Of a stretch of 64,000 nt of DNA, positions 48,213 through 56,619 are shown piece by piece. How positions within the stretch are numbered: position 1 is the stretch's first letter; each line of letters starts with the position of its first letter. A program made the translations under genes and the position numbers. The DNA comes from Pseudomonas sp. 21. Its GTDB lineage: Bacteria > Pseudomonadota > Gammaproteobacteria > Pseudomonadales > Pseudomonadaceae. The stretch is taken from contig NZ_JYOA01000010.1 in NCBI RefSeq assembly GCF_000955805.1, positions 159,005-223,004 on the forward strand, in the 5' to 3' direction. The notes under the pieces were generated by a model. It saw nothing but the letters and a program-made list of their open reading frames with translations. It was not told the DNA's origin and did not search any database.

Positions 48213-48686
48213 TCATTTCTCCTGCGCCGCGCAATGGGCCGCGGCGCCGTGGGCGCGCAGGATCTTGTCGAGCAGGCCGGTGAGGGTCTGCAGTTCGTCG
48301 CGGGAAAGGCCGCCGACCAGTTCGTTCATGGCGGCGGCGGCGATGCGTGGGGCCTCGTCATTCACGGCCTGTCCGGCGGGGCTCAGGCTCAGGCGCACGC
48401 TGCGGCGGTCGTGCTGGCAGGGCTCGCGGAGCAGCAGGTCCTTGCGTGCGAGACGGTCGAGCATGCGGGTCATGGAACCGCTGTCGATGGACAGCTCGCG
48501 GCACAGCTCTGCCGGGGTGTTGGCGCGGTCGTTGCCGATGAAGAACAGCACCTTGAACTGCGCGGCGGTGATATCCAGGTGTGCCAGGTGCTTGTCCAGG
48601 AGGCGATCCTTGAGGATGGCGGTGGCGCCCAGCAACTGGCCGATGGAGCCTTTGAACGGAAAGTCCGCGACGTCGTAGTGATTCAT
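48213..48686 (-). CDS. MarR-family transcriptional repressor of the emr operon
   Basis: A 157-residue winged-helix regulator. The recognition region TPAELCRELSIDSGSMTRMLDRL and the wing CQHDRRSVRLSLS are characteristic of MarR proteins. It is the first gene of the marR-OMF-emrA-emrB operon and almost certainly autoregulatory. Two near-identical 12-bp palindromes sit in and below its promoter. The family is usually relieved by phenolic or other amphipathic ligands that are also pump substrates; the ligand here is unknown. Confidence 0.92.
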   Translation of the reverse strand: MNHYDVADFPFKGSIGQLLGATAILKDRLLDKHLAHLDITAAQFKVLFFIGNDRANTPAELCRELSIDSGSMTRMLDRLARKDLLLREPCQHDRRSVRLSLSPAGQAVNDEAPRIAAAAMNELVGGLSRDELQTLTGLLDKILRAHGAAAHCAAQEK

Positions 48687-48700
48687 GTCAAAACAGATAG

Positions 48701-48712
48701 CTGCTTAGGCAG
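48701..48712. promoter_or_regulatory. Second MarR operator copy
   Basis: CTGCTTAGGCAG differs by one base from the perfect palindrome 32 bp away and lies between the predicted transcription start (about 48720) and the marR ATG. The 32-bp centre spacing is about three helical turns, so two dimers could bind the same DNA face. Confidence 0.75.
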
Positions 48713-48726
48713 AGAAATATTTCGAA

Positions 48727-48754
48727 ATGATACTGCCTAGGCAGCGATTGACAA
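48727..48754 (-). promoter_or_regulatory. marR-emr promoter with operator in the spacer
   Basis: Read leftward: -35 TTGTCA (48754-48749), a 16-nt spacer, and -10 TATCAT (48732-48727). The perfect palindrome CTGCCTAGGCAG (48733-48744) lies entirely within the spacer, so a bound MarR dimer would block RNA polymerase. Confidence 0.8.
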
Positions 48755-49074
48755 GATTCGATTGTCGCGATTGCGCAACAATCCGTTCGAAGAAGCGCTA
48801 TTGGGGCAGGATTGGCAACAGGAATAGCTGATTTCCTACACCGCTGAAGGCCTTTATGCACAAGAGGGAAAGCTTTAGGGCGCAATTTGCATATGAGATG
48901 TGATAGCAATCACGAAGTGTCGTAACTGGCTGTTTTTTAAAGATTAAATTTATATGTACAGAAAATGACCAGATCGCAGCGAGGCGGTCTGGGCGGTAAG
49001 GAAGGGGAGTTTTTTCCGGGGTTACGAACAGAGTTATCCACAGGGTCTGTGGGTGAAGCTCTGGAACGCCCGTC
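48755..49074. other. 320-bp A/T-rich intergenic region
   Basis: No gene is visible on either strand. The 48760-48970 part is notably A/T-rich for this genome. A perfect DnaA-box sequence TTATCCACA lies at 49034-49042, overlapping a CCACAG/CTGTGG inverted repeat (49038-49052). An isolated box does not imply an origin. Confidence 0.5.
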
Positions 49075-50295
49075 TCAGATGCGTTCGGCCAGCAATAGCA
49101 GGTTGCGCGGGGTCATTCGGGTGGCGCAGAAGGCACCCAGGGTGGCGCGATAGCCCTGTTCCTCGAGGAATAACGCGCGGTCGAGCAGCAGCCACAGTTC
49201 CATGGGGCGGCGGAACAGTCCGCGTACCAGTTCGAGGTTGCGGACTTGTGCCAGGCGCTGCCAGCCCCTTGCTTCCAGTTCCTGCCAGTTGGTGCCAGCG
49301 GGCAGGTCGAGCCCCCTGAGCGCGGCGAGGTCTCGGCAATAGTCGGCGAAGGGTTTGTCCAGCCAGGTGGGCGGCACGGAGGGAGTGGACAAGTAGTCGT
49401 TGCTGCTGCGGACTTCCCGTTGCAGCAGGTCGAATGCCAGTCGCCGTGCCATCGATCCGTCGCGCTGGCGGCGCACGCGGGCGCCAGCCGTGACGGTTTC
49501 GGCGAGCGGCAGGCGCAGGTCGTCCCGCGAGAGCTGCAGGGTGGAGCTTTGCGCGGCCTGCGAGAGCGGCTGGTAGTGCTCGCTATCGATGCGGTTGTAG
49601 CAGCAGGGCGCCACGGCCAGCTGGCGGCAGCCCCGGGTGCTGGCAAGTTGCAGCAGGCGTACGTGCAGGTCGCCGCAGGCGTGCAGGGCGACGGCGGTGT
49701 GCCCGGCCTGCAGGTGCTCGCGGGCGTCCGGGGCGAGCACGTCCTGCTGGCGATGCCGGGCGTGAAGCTGAAGCCGGTCGCTCAGGCGCTGGCCGTCTTC
49801 CACCAGGGCATTGTCGAACTCCAGGCTCAGCAGCGGCTTGCCGTCGCGCGCCAGCAGACGGCCGAGATGGCCTTTGCCGGCGCACCAGTCGAGCCAGTGC
49901 TGCGGTGCTTCGGCGAACTCCAGGCGGCTGGCGAAGGCTTCGATCTGTTGCCACTTGCGGCCGGGAACGTCGACGGTCAGTTGGTTCGGCAACTTGCCCA
50001 GCGGCGTTGCCGGGAGCTCGCCGACGACGGACAGCTTTGCGGCCGTGGCGGCCAAAGCAGGGAAGGGGGCGGGGGCGTCGAGCTGTTCGGGCGCGTTGTG
50101 CACCGCGTCGGCGTCTTCGAGGCTGCGGCTGCGCAGCCAGGCGGCCAGTTCGGGGTGGTCGCGCTCCCAGGCCAGCTCCAACACAGTGAAGGGCTTCGGC
50201 CGCCACAGCGCCTGATGATCCAGCAGGAAGCCATCCAGTGCCTGGAAGCGCTGGAGCAGGTCGGAGCCGGTCAGGGGAGTGTCGTTCGGGAGCAT
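49075..50295 (-). CDS. Methyltransferase-domain protein (methyltransferase_32-like)
   Basis: A 406-residue protein. Its central region carries a SAM-binding motif DWCAGKGHLGRLLA, followed by LEFD, a VALHACGDLH motif and APCCYN. This series is seen in the TRMT13/methyltransferase_32-like group. The N-terminal about 130 residues and the C-terminal about 100 (FRRPMELWLLLDRALFLEEQGY) have no domain I can name. It is probably a cytosolic SAM methyltransferase of unknown substrate, possibly RNA. A TATAAT -10 (50333-50328) lies 33 nt before the ATG. Confidence 0.75.
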   Translation of the reverse strand: MLPNDTPLTGSDLLQRFQALDGFLLDHQALWRPKPFTVLELAWERDHPELAAWLRSRSLEDADAVHNAPEQLDAPAPFPALAATAAKLSVVGELPATPLGKLPNQLTVDVPGRKWQQIEAFASRLEFAEAPQHWLDWCAGKGHLGRLLARDGKPLLSLEFDNALVEDGQRLSDRLQLHARHRQQDVLAPDAREHLQAGHTAVALHACGDLHVRLLQLASTRGCRQLAVAPCCYNRIDSEHYQPLSQAAQSSTLQLSRDDLRLPLAETVTAGARVRRQRDGSMARRLAFDLLQREVRSSNDYLSTPSVPPTWLDKPFADYCRDLAALRGLDLPAGTNWQELEARGWQRLAQVRNLELVRGLFRRPMELWLLLDRALFLEEQGYRATLGAFCATRMTPRNLLLLAERI

Positions 50296-50361
50296 GGTGC
50301 GAAGCGGTGGAAAACCACGGGGCGCGCATTATAGCGACCCCGTGGGGGAGTGGCGCGCCGG

Positions 50362-51054
50362 TCAGCGGCCCTGCATGGAGTCGACCTTCAGCCAGCGTTC
50401 CAGCAGGCGGAAGATACGCGTCAGCAGCAGGGTGATGACCAGGTAGAACAGGCCGGCGAGGCAGAAGAACAGCATGGCCTCGTAGGTGCGCGCGATGATG
50501 GTGCGAGTCATGCCCATGATGTCGAACAGAGTCACGGTGTACACCACGGCGCTGGCCTTGAGCATGAGGATCACCTCGTTGCTGTAGGCCGGCATGGCGA
50601 TGCGCGCGGCGCGCGGCAGGATGATGTGGAACAGCGCCTGGCGACGGGACATGCCCAGTGCGCGGGCGGCCTCCACCTCACCCACCGGGATGGCGTGGAT
50701 GGCGCCGCGCAGGATCTCCGCGATGTAGGCCGCGGTGTGCAGCGTCATGGTCAGCAAGGCGCACCAGTAAGGATCGCGCAGGTACGGCCAGAGCGGCCCC
50801 TTGCGCACGCTTTCGAACTGGGCAAAGCCGTAATAGACGATGAACAGCTGCAGCAGCAGCGGTGTGCCGCGGAAGAAGAAGATGTAGGCGTAGGGCACGG
50901 CGCGCACGTACCAGTGTCGCGAGGCGCGGGCGATGCCCAGCGGTACGGCGAGGCACAGGCCGGCGACCACGGCGATGGCCAGCAGCTCCAGGGTCAGGGT
51001 GGCGCCCTGGAGCATCTTCGGCAGCCATTTGAGGATCAGCTCGAGATCGGTCAT
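50362..51054 (-). CDS. Basic amino-acid ABC transporter permease (HisM-like)
   Basis: A 230-residue inner-membrane permease of the polar amino-acid family with five hydrophobic segments. The EAA loop EAARALGMSRRQALFHIILP contacts the ATPase. Its ATG overlaps the stop of the HisQ-like permease (ATGA). It forms a heterodimeric channel with that protein. Last gene of the four-gene operon. Confidence 0.93.
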   Translation of the reverse strand: MTDLELILKWLPKMLQGATLTLELLAIAVVAGLCLAVPLGIARASRHWYVRAVPYAYIFFFRGTPLLLQLFIVYYGFAQFESVRKGPLWPYLRDPYWCALLTMTLHTAAYIAEILRGAIHAIPVGEVEAARALGMSRRQALFHIILPRAARIAMPAYSNEVILMLKASAVVYTVTLFDIMGMTRTIIARTYEAMLFFCLAGLFYLVITLLLTRIFRLLERWLKVDSMQGR

Positions 51055-51746
51055 AGCTCGTTCCTCACGAAGCCACGGCCGGCGCGACGCTCGAGGAAGT
51101 GCAGGGCGGCCATGATGAAGACGGTCAGGCCCAGGTAGATGAAGGCCGCGGTCATGTAGAAGGTGAAGGGTTCCTTGGTCGCGTTGGAGGCGACCTGGGC
51201 CTTGCGCATGATTTCATCAAGCGTGATGAGCGAAACCAGGGCGGTGTCTTTCAGCAGGATCAGGTAGAGATTGCCCAGGCCCGGCAGCGCCACGCGCCAC
51301 ACTTGCGGCAGCACGATGCGCCAGAAGATGCGCGGGGCGGAGAGGCCCAGCGCCTGGCCGGCCTCGCGGTGGCCCTTGGGAATCGCCAGCAGCGCGCCAC
51401 GGAAGACTTCGGTGGCATAGGCGCCGAAGCACAGGCCCAGGGCGCAGGTGCCCGCGGCAAAAGGCGAGAGGGCGAATTCGGGGTAGCCGAACAGGTCACC
51501 AATGGCGTTCAGGCCGGCCACGGTGCCGAAATAGATCATCAGTACCCAGAGTGTCTCGGGTACGCCGCGCACCACGGTGGTGTAGAAGCCGCCGAGCATG
51601 CGCAGGAAGCCGTTCTTCGAGGTCTTGGCGACGGCGCCGAGCAGGCCGAGGACCAGTCCCACGCAGACTGCGGCGAGCGAAAGCTTGAGCGTCATCCAGG
51701 TGCCGGCGATCAACTGATCGCCAAAGCCGTGCAGGTCGAAAATCAT
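51051..51746 (-). CDS. Basic amino-acid ABC transporter permease (HisQ-like)
   Basis: A 231-residue permease of the same family. The EAA loop is REAGQALGLSAPRIFWRIVLPQ, and the motif GVPETLWVLMIYFG is typical of HisQ/ArtQ proteins. It is encoded between the binding protein and the HisM-like partner. Substrate class (arginine, histidine, ornithine or lysine) is taken from the binding protein; the PAO1 counterparts are in the PA5152-PA5155 region. Confidence 0.93.
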   Translation of the reverse strand: MIFDLHGFGDQLIAGTWMTLKLSLAAVCVGLVLGLLGAVAKTSKNGFLRMLGGFYTTVVRGVPETLWVLMIYFGTVAGLNAIGDLFGYPEFALSPFAAGTCALGLCFGAYATEVFRGALLAIPKGHREAGQALGLSAPRIFWRIVLPQVWRVALPGLGNLYLILLKDTALVSLITLDEIMRKAQVASNATKEPFTFYMTAAFIYLGLTVFIMAALHFLERRAGRGFVRNEL

Positions 51747-51802
51747 GGGGAGTCACGCCTGAAGGCGCGCGCCGCCCGGCGAGGGGCGGCGCGGCACGTG
51801 CA

Positions 51803-52555
51803 TCAGTAGATGCTGAAGGGGAAGTACTTGTCGTTGATCTTCTTGTAGGTACCGTCGTCGACGATTTCCTTCAGAGCGGCGTTCAGCTTCTCGCGCAGCG
51901 GGTCGCCCTTGCGCACGGCGATGCCGATCTTGTCGTTGTCGAACACCGGCTCGCCCTTGAACTCGAAGTCCTTGCCGGCGTCGCTCTTCAGCCAGTCGTA
52001 CTGCACGAACTTGTCGGCCAGCACGCCGTCGAGGCGGCCCGAGGACAGGTCGAGGTAGGCGTTTTCCTGGGTGTCGTACAGCTTGATGGTGACGGTGTCG
52101 GACATGTTGTCCTCAAGCCAGGTACCGGCGATGGTCGCGCGCTGCGCACCGATCACCTTGCCCTTGAGGTAGCCCTTGTCGGTCTTGAAGTCGGTCGACT
52201 TCGGCGCCACGAACTGCAGCTTGTTGGTGTAGTAGGCGTTGGTGAAATCAACGGCCTGCTTGCGTTCGTCGGTGATCGACATGGACGCGACGATGAAGTC
52301 GAACTTCTTGGCGTTCAGGGCCGGGATGATGCCGTCCCAGTCGGAGGTGACGACGTCGCACTCGGTCTTCATCTTGGCGCACAGCGCCTTGCCGATCTCG
52401 ATATCGAAACCGACGACCTGGCCGCTGGCGTCGATGCCGTTGAAGGGCGGGTAGGCGCCTTCGGTACCGATGCGCAGTTTGTCTGCGGCGATGGCCTGGC
52501 TCCCCAGTGCGAAGGTGGCCGCGATAGCCAGAACGATCTTCTTATAGTTGTTCAT
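51803..52555 (-). CDS. Periplasmic lysine/arginine/ornithine/histidine-binding protein
   Basis: A 250-residue family 3 solute-binding protein. The Sec signal peptide (MNNYKKIVLAIAATFALG, cleavage after AIAA at about 23) precedes a mature domain starting DKLRIGTEGAYPPFN. The ligand-site hallmark residues are in DFIVASMSITDERKQAVDFTNAYY and AQRATIAGTWLED. It resembles HisJ/ArgT. It captures basic amino acids for the adjacent permease/ATPase. Confidence 0.92.
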   Translation of the reverse strand: MNNYKKIVLAIAATFALGSQAIAADKLRIGTEGAYPPFNGIDASGQVVGFDIEIGKALCAKMKTECDVVTSDWDGIIPALNAKKFDFIVASMSITDERKQAVDFTNAYYTNKLQFVAPKSTDFKTDKGYLKGKVIGAQRATIAGTWLEDNMSDTVTIKLYDTQENAYLDLSSGRLDGVLADKFVQYDWLKSDAGKDFEFKGEPVFDNDKIGIAVRKGDPLREKLNAALKEIVDDGTYKKINDKYFPFSIY

Positions 52556-52569
52556 GCAGTGATGCTCCG

Positions 52570-53343
52570 TTAGCGGTGGCTGGACATGAATTGTTTACAG
52601 CGTGCCGATTGCGGGTTGTCAAATACCTGCTGCGGCGGTCCCTGCTCTTCTACCAGGCCCTGGTGGAGGAACACCACCTCGCTGGATACCTGGCGGGCAA
52701 AGTTCATTTCATGGGTCACCAGCAGCATGGTGCGACCCTCGTCGGCGAGCGCGCGGATAACGTTAAGCACTTCCTGGACCATTTCCGGGTCCAGTGCCGA
52801 AGTCGGCTCGTCGAAGAGGATGACCTTGGGCTGCATCGCCAGGGTGCGGGCGATGGCGGCACGCTGCTGCTGACCACCGGAAAGCTGCGCGGGGAAGCTG
52901 TGGCGCTTGTCGGAGATGCCGACCTTGGCCAGCAGGGCCTCGGCGATCTCGGTGGCTTCGGCCTTGGTCTTGCCCAGCACGCGGCGCGGCGCCTCGATGA
53001 TGTTGTCGAGGATGCTCATGTGCGGCCAGAGGTTGAAGTTCTGGAAGACGAAGCCCAGTTCGCTGCGCAGACGGTTGATCTGCTTGTTGTCCGAGGCGAC
53101 CAGCGAGCCGTCCTTGGTTTTCTTCAGCTTGAGTTCTTCACCGGCGACCAGGATCTGGCCCTGGTGGGGGTTTTCCAGCAGGTTGATGCAGCGCAGGAAC
53201 GTGGATTTACCGGAACCGGAGGAGCCGAGAATGGAAATCACATCGCCGTCGCGGGCGGTCAGGGAAATGCCTTTGAGCACTTCCAGGTCACCGTAACGCT
53301 TGTGCAGGTTACGGATTTCCAGTGCGGGTATGGCCGTGGCCAT
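52570..53343 (-). CDS. Basic amino-acid ABC transporter ATPase (HisP-like)
   Basis: A 257-residue ABC ATPase. Walker A GSSGSGKST, signature LSGGQQQRAAIA, Walker B VILFDEPTSALD and the H-loop VTHEM are all intact, and the length matches HisP/GlnQ. It is the first gene of the ATPase-binding protein-permease-permease operon. The start MATAIPALEIRN was chosen; the 15 upstream residues lack conservation and overlap the promoter region. Confidence 0.95.
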   Translation of the reverse strand: MATAIPALEIRNLHKRYGDLEVLKGISLTARDGDVISILGSSGSGKSTFLRCINLLENPHQGQILVAGEELKLKKTKDGSLVASDNKQINRLRSELGFVFQNFNLWPHMSILDNIIEAPRRVLGKTKAEATEIAEALLAKVGISDKRHSFPAQLSGGQQQRAAIARTLAMQPKVILFDEPTSALDPEMVQEVLNVIRALADEGRTMLLVTHEMNFARQVSSEVVFLHQGLVEEQGPPQQVFDNPQSARCKQFMSSHR

Positions 53344-53591
53344 TGGGGGCTCCTCTATTGTTATTCGGACGCTTTCGCAGCAGGTCACTGCAGAATCGGG
53401 GCCATCCTGGCGAGGGGCAACCTAACACGCACTCCGGAGTGCGCCAAGCGCCCATCTGCCGCGGTCGTCGGCTGTAGTGGCAAGTTGTCGCATTGCCGCT
53501 CGGCGTTGTCGCCTGTGCTGAACTAGCTGCGCCGGATGAGGGCGTCGGCTGATGGCGCGGGGGCCGGATAGTGCCAGTTTAGACCGGCCAG

Positions 53592-53620
53592 TAAAAGTCC
53601 GGCGGCCCTGGGGCCGCCGG
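53592..53620 (-). terminator. Terminator after the LTA-synthase-like gene
   Basis: Stem CCGGCGGCC/GGCCGCCGG with a 4-nt loop, followed leftward by ACTTTTAC. It lies 6 nt past the stop codon. The remaining gap up to 53343 has no gene and should hold the ABC-operon promoter. Confidence 0.8.
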
Positions 53621-53626
53621 TGGGGA

Positions 53627-55981
53627 TTACTGCATCATCTGCCGCAGCTGCGGGCTCGGATCTTCGAGTGCTTCGGCAGGCGTGATGTCGTCCTGGGATT
53701 CCGGCGGCTGGCTGGCCATCAGGTTCGGGTGCCCGGACAGGCGCGGAATCGTCAGCGGCTTGTTCGCGTCGGCCAGGCTCGTGCCGCCGCCTTCGGTGGC
53801 GTTGATCGTCGATTTGCGCGGCTGGGTCAGCACATGGAAATCGGTGATCTCGATGACGCCCTTGCCTTCGGCGAGCAGGTGGAAGGAGAAGGCCTTGCGG
53901 GCTTCCTCGTTGTCGAAGCCGAAGGTCACTTCCAGCGGCTGGTTGCGTTTCACCAGCGGGAAGTCCGGCATCTCGATGGGCACCGGCTTCTCGAAGGAGC
54001 GCGTCTTGAGCGTCACTTTCGCCCCATTGGCGTCCATCTGGATCGCGCGGATCTTCAGGCTCACCGTGGTGTGGGTGTTGGCCGGGAATTCCAGGTACTG
54101 CGCGCCGATCAGGTTGTCGGTGTACTCGTTGTCGATCTGCGGCTTCAGGCGGATGCGCTCCTTGGTCGCGAACTGGTACTCGCGGGCCGACTGCGCCTTG
54201 GTCACCGACTGGTCGAGGATGTCCGCGCGGGCGGTCATCAGGCGAGCATCGCGACCGCTGAAGCGGCCTTCGAACTTGGCGGTGTCGGCGATGAAACCGT
54301 CACTCTTGTAGCGCCGGCAGACTTGCTGGAAGTCGCACTCGGTGAAGTTGCCCTTGCCGTCGTGGTAACGCTGCATGCCGTTGGTGAAGGACACCATCTC
54401 GCGGCCGCTGGTGTATTCACGGAACAGCGAGCGCCCGGCGATATCCTGCGGCGCCTTGATGGCGAAATAGTCGAGCACCGAGGATTCCAGATCGACGTGG
54501 CCATAGACGCCGGCCTTCACCGGCGGCAGCGCGGCCTGTTCCGGTGCAAGGATCAGGTTCAGGCCCCAGGCCGAGGCAAGGCGTACGTTGTCGATGCCGT
54601 GGGATTCGTCGGAGGTGACGATCACCAGGGTGTCCTTGAGCACGCCTTTCTCTTCCAGGCCCTTGAGGAAGGCGTCGACGGCGTCGTCCAGGTAGGCGAC
54701 GGCTGCCTGGCGCGGCGTCGGGTACTTGGCCAGGTATTCCGGCGTGGCCGAGTACGGCTGGTGGGTGCCGACGGTGAGCAGGGTGAGCATCCACGGCTGC
54801 TTCTTCTGGCGCAGTTGGCCGACATAGTCCAGCGCCCCTTCGAAGAAGGCCTTGTCATCCATGCCCCAGGCGAATTCCAGGTAGGGCTTCTTCTTGAACC
54901 AGTCGCGGCCCAGGGTCTTGTCGAAGCCCATGGCCGGCATGACCTTGTCCTTGGCCATGAAGCGCAGCCCGGCGCCTTGCAGGAAGTGGGTGCTGAAGCC
55001 GGCCTGGTGCATCTGCGCCGGCAGGCATTCGGCGGCGCGGGTCGGGTTGCCCAGCAGTTCGACGCCCTTGGGCGTGCCGTTGTCCAGCTTGCTGTAGTCG
55101 CCGCAGAGCATGGCGTAGAGGCCGCGGATGGTCTGGTGGCTGTGCACCACGTAGTCCGGGGTGGTCATGGCGCGCTCGGCCCAGGTGCTCAGGCGCGGCA
55201 TCATCGATTCTTCGTAGCTGCTGCTCAGGGCGGCGCGGTTGGTGGCGACGTAGGCGCCGGGGATCCCTTCCATGGCGATGATCAGCACGTTCTTCGCCTG
55301 GCCGCGGCCGGCCAGCAGCGGAGTGCCGTTGAGATCGTGCTGGGTCAGGCCGGTGACGTCCGGGCGGACTTCCGGCTGGTCGCGGTCGCGCCAGTCCTGG
55401 TAGGCCATCTCGCCGCTGGTGACGGCGCGGGAGACCAGTTGGTGCGGCAGGTTGAACTGCTTCCACATCTCCGCATCGCTGGGCTGGAAGTACTGCTCGC
55501 CGGCGTGGGCGGCCAGCAGTGCGGCCGGCAGGGCGTAGGCGTAGCGCGGCAGTGGCTTTTCGCGGCGGCGCCAGAGCAGTGCGCAGAGCAGGATGCCGGC
55601 GCCGATCAGGATCGCCAGGTGCAGGTGGTTGAGGCCGCCGCCCTCGGTGGAGTTGGCGACGAAGGTCGGGTCGGCGAGGAAGTGCAGGTCTTCCGGCGCA
55701 GGCATGCGGCCCACGGCGCTGACCAGTTCAGCGGTGCCGATCACCGACAGCGCCCAGACCAGCATCACTGGAATCGCGATGAACAGTCGTCGGTTGTGCA
55801 GCGCGACGACCAGCAGGGTGCCGAGCGCCAGGTCCGACAGGTAGCCCAGCGGGGAGCCCCAGCCAAGGCTATAGCGGCCGATCAGCGGCACCAGCAGGAA
55901 AAGGGCAGACAGAGAAACCAGGTTGCCCCGGGAATTCCACCAGCTTATGAGTTTGCGCACAGTGACTCCGCTACGAAACAT
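53627..55981 (-). CDS. LTA synthase-family sulfatase / phosphoglycerol transferase-like protein
   Basis: A 784-residue inner-membrane protein. The N-terminus has about four to five hydrophobic segments (about 17-175). The extracytoplasmic alkaline-phosphatase fold starts at about residue 230, with metal ligand NVLIIAMEGIPG, candidate nucleophile Thr in HSHQTIRGLYAM, VGTHQPY, and TSDESHGID. This is the LtaS/sulfatase architecture. Gram-negative members add phosphoglycerol or phosphoethanolamine to periplasmic or outer-membrane glycans, or act on sulfate esters; which applies is not evident. The C-terminal about 250 residues (beta-rich) extend beyond LtaS. The ATG was chosen by default; Met at residue 1 has only a weak ribosome site. 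Confidence 0.85.
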   Translation of the reverse strand: MFRSGVTVRKLISWWNSRGNLVSLSALFLLVPLIGRYSLGWGSPLGYLSDLALGTLLVVALHNRRLFIAIPVMLVWALSVIGTAELVSAVGRMPAPEDLHFLADPTFVANSTEGGGLNHLHLAILIGAGILLCALLWRRREKPLPRYAYALPAALLAAHAGEQYFQPSDAEMWKQFNLPHQLVSRAVTSGEMAYQDWRDRDQPEVRPDVTGLTQHDLNGTPLLAGRGQAKNVLIIAMEGIPGAYVATNRAALSSSYEESMMPRLSTWAERAMTTPDYVVHSHQTIRGLYAMLCGDYSKLDNGTPKGVELLGNPTRAAECLPAQMHQAGFSTHFLQGAGLRFMAKDKVMPAMGFDKTLGRDWFKKKPYLEFAWGMDDKAFFEGALDYVGQLRQKKQPWMLTLLTVGTHQPYSATPEYLAKYPTPRQAAVAYLDDAVDAFLKGLEEKGVLKDTLVIVTSDESHGIDNVRLASAWGLNLILAPEQAALPPVKAGVYGHVDLESSVLDYFAIKAPQDIAGRSLFREYTSGREMVSFTNGMQRYHDGKGNFTECDFQQVCRRYKSDGFIADTAKFEGRFSGRDARLMTARADILDQSVTKAQSAREYQFATKERIRLKPQIDNEYTDNLIGAQYLEFPANTHTTVSLKIRAIQMDANGAKVTLKTRSFEKPVPIEMPDFPLVKRNQPLEVTFGFDNEEARKAFSFHLLAEGKGVIEITDFHVLTQPRKSTINATEGGGTSLADANKPLTIPRLSGHPNLMASQPPESQDDITPAEALEDPSPQLRQMMQ

Positions 55982-56147
55982 CGATTCCCGGAGGGTATCC
56001 CACTCAAAGTGTGGAAATCGTCCGGATGGTCATGATTCTGAAAGATCGGTGTGCTATGTGCCAGTAGACACTGTACTTAGGCAAGCATTCGATACGAATC
56101 GCGGGGGCGTGCCGGGGCGGGGGAGTGACTTGTTCGGACGGGAATGA

Positions 56148-56183
56148 AAAAGCCCCTGAAATCTCGCGATTTCAGGGGCTTTT
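56148..56183 (-). terminator. Terminator after tRNA-Phe
   Basis: A 16-bp perfect stem (AAAAGCCCCTGAAATC and its complement) with a TCGC loop and flanking A/T runs, 9 nt past the tRNA 3' end. Confidence 0.95.
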
Positions 56184-56192
56184 CGGAAGGCT

Positions 56193-56268
56193 TGGTGCCC
56201 AGGGACGGAATCGAACCGCCGACACGGGGATTTTCAATCCCCTGCTCTACCAACTGAGCTACCTGGGC
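56193..56268 (-). tRNA. tRNA-Phe(GAA)
   Basis: A 76-nt cloverleaf with encoded CCA on the minus strand. Acceptor GCCCAGG, D-arm AGCTCAGTTGGTAGAGC, anticodon stem-loop GGGGATTGAAAATCCCC with anticodon GAA, and T-loop GGTTCGATTCC. It is placed between the sulfatase and yggX as in PAO1. Confidence 0.97.
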
Positions 56269-56346
56269 AACGTGGCGCGCATTAAAAGGGTTTTCGGAAG
56301 GGGTGTCAAGCGTGCCGCGAAAAAATTTTTCAAATAATACCGGAGC

Positions 56347-56619
56347 TTACGCGCTGGGCGGGACGTAGCCCTCGGCCTGCGCGTATTCCTCGCCGGAAAG
56401 GAACTTGTCCATCTCGGTGCTGAGGAACTTGCGATCCTCGGCGTTCATCATGTTCAGGCGACGCTCGTTGATCAGCATGGTCTGATGCTTCTGCCATTCT
56501 TCCCAGGCTTTCTTCGAAACGTGCTCGTAGATGTCCTGGCCCTTGGCGCCGGGATAGGGTGCGCGATCGAGGCCGGGCAGCTCTTCTTTGTATTTGCGGC
56601 ACATCACCAGTCGGGTCAT
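56347..56619 (-). CDS. yggX: Fe(2+)-trafficking / oxidative-stress protein YggX
   Basis: A 90-residue YggX-family protein, almost full-length similar to the known fold: [23 protein letters not shown], the [15 protein letters not shown] helix and [16 protein letters not shown]. The conserved Cys7 is present. It protects Fe-S enzymes and limits iron-driven DNA damage. The ATG overlaps the mutY stop as ATGA, linking iron handling and repair of oxidised DNA. It lies 78 nt upstream of tRNA-Phe. Confidence 0.97.
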   Translation of the reverse strand: MTRLVMCRKYKEELPGLDRAPYPGAKGQDIYEHVSKKAWEEWQKHQTMLINERRLNMMNAEDRKFLSTEMDKFLSGEEYAQAEGYVPPSA

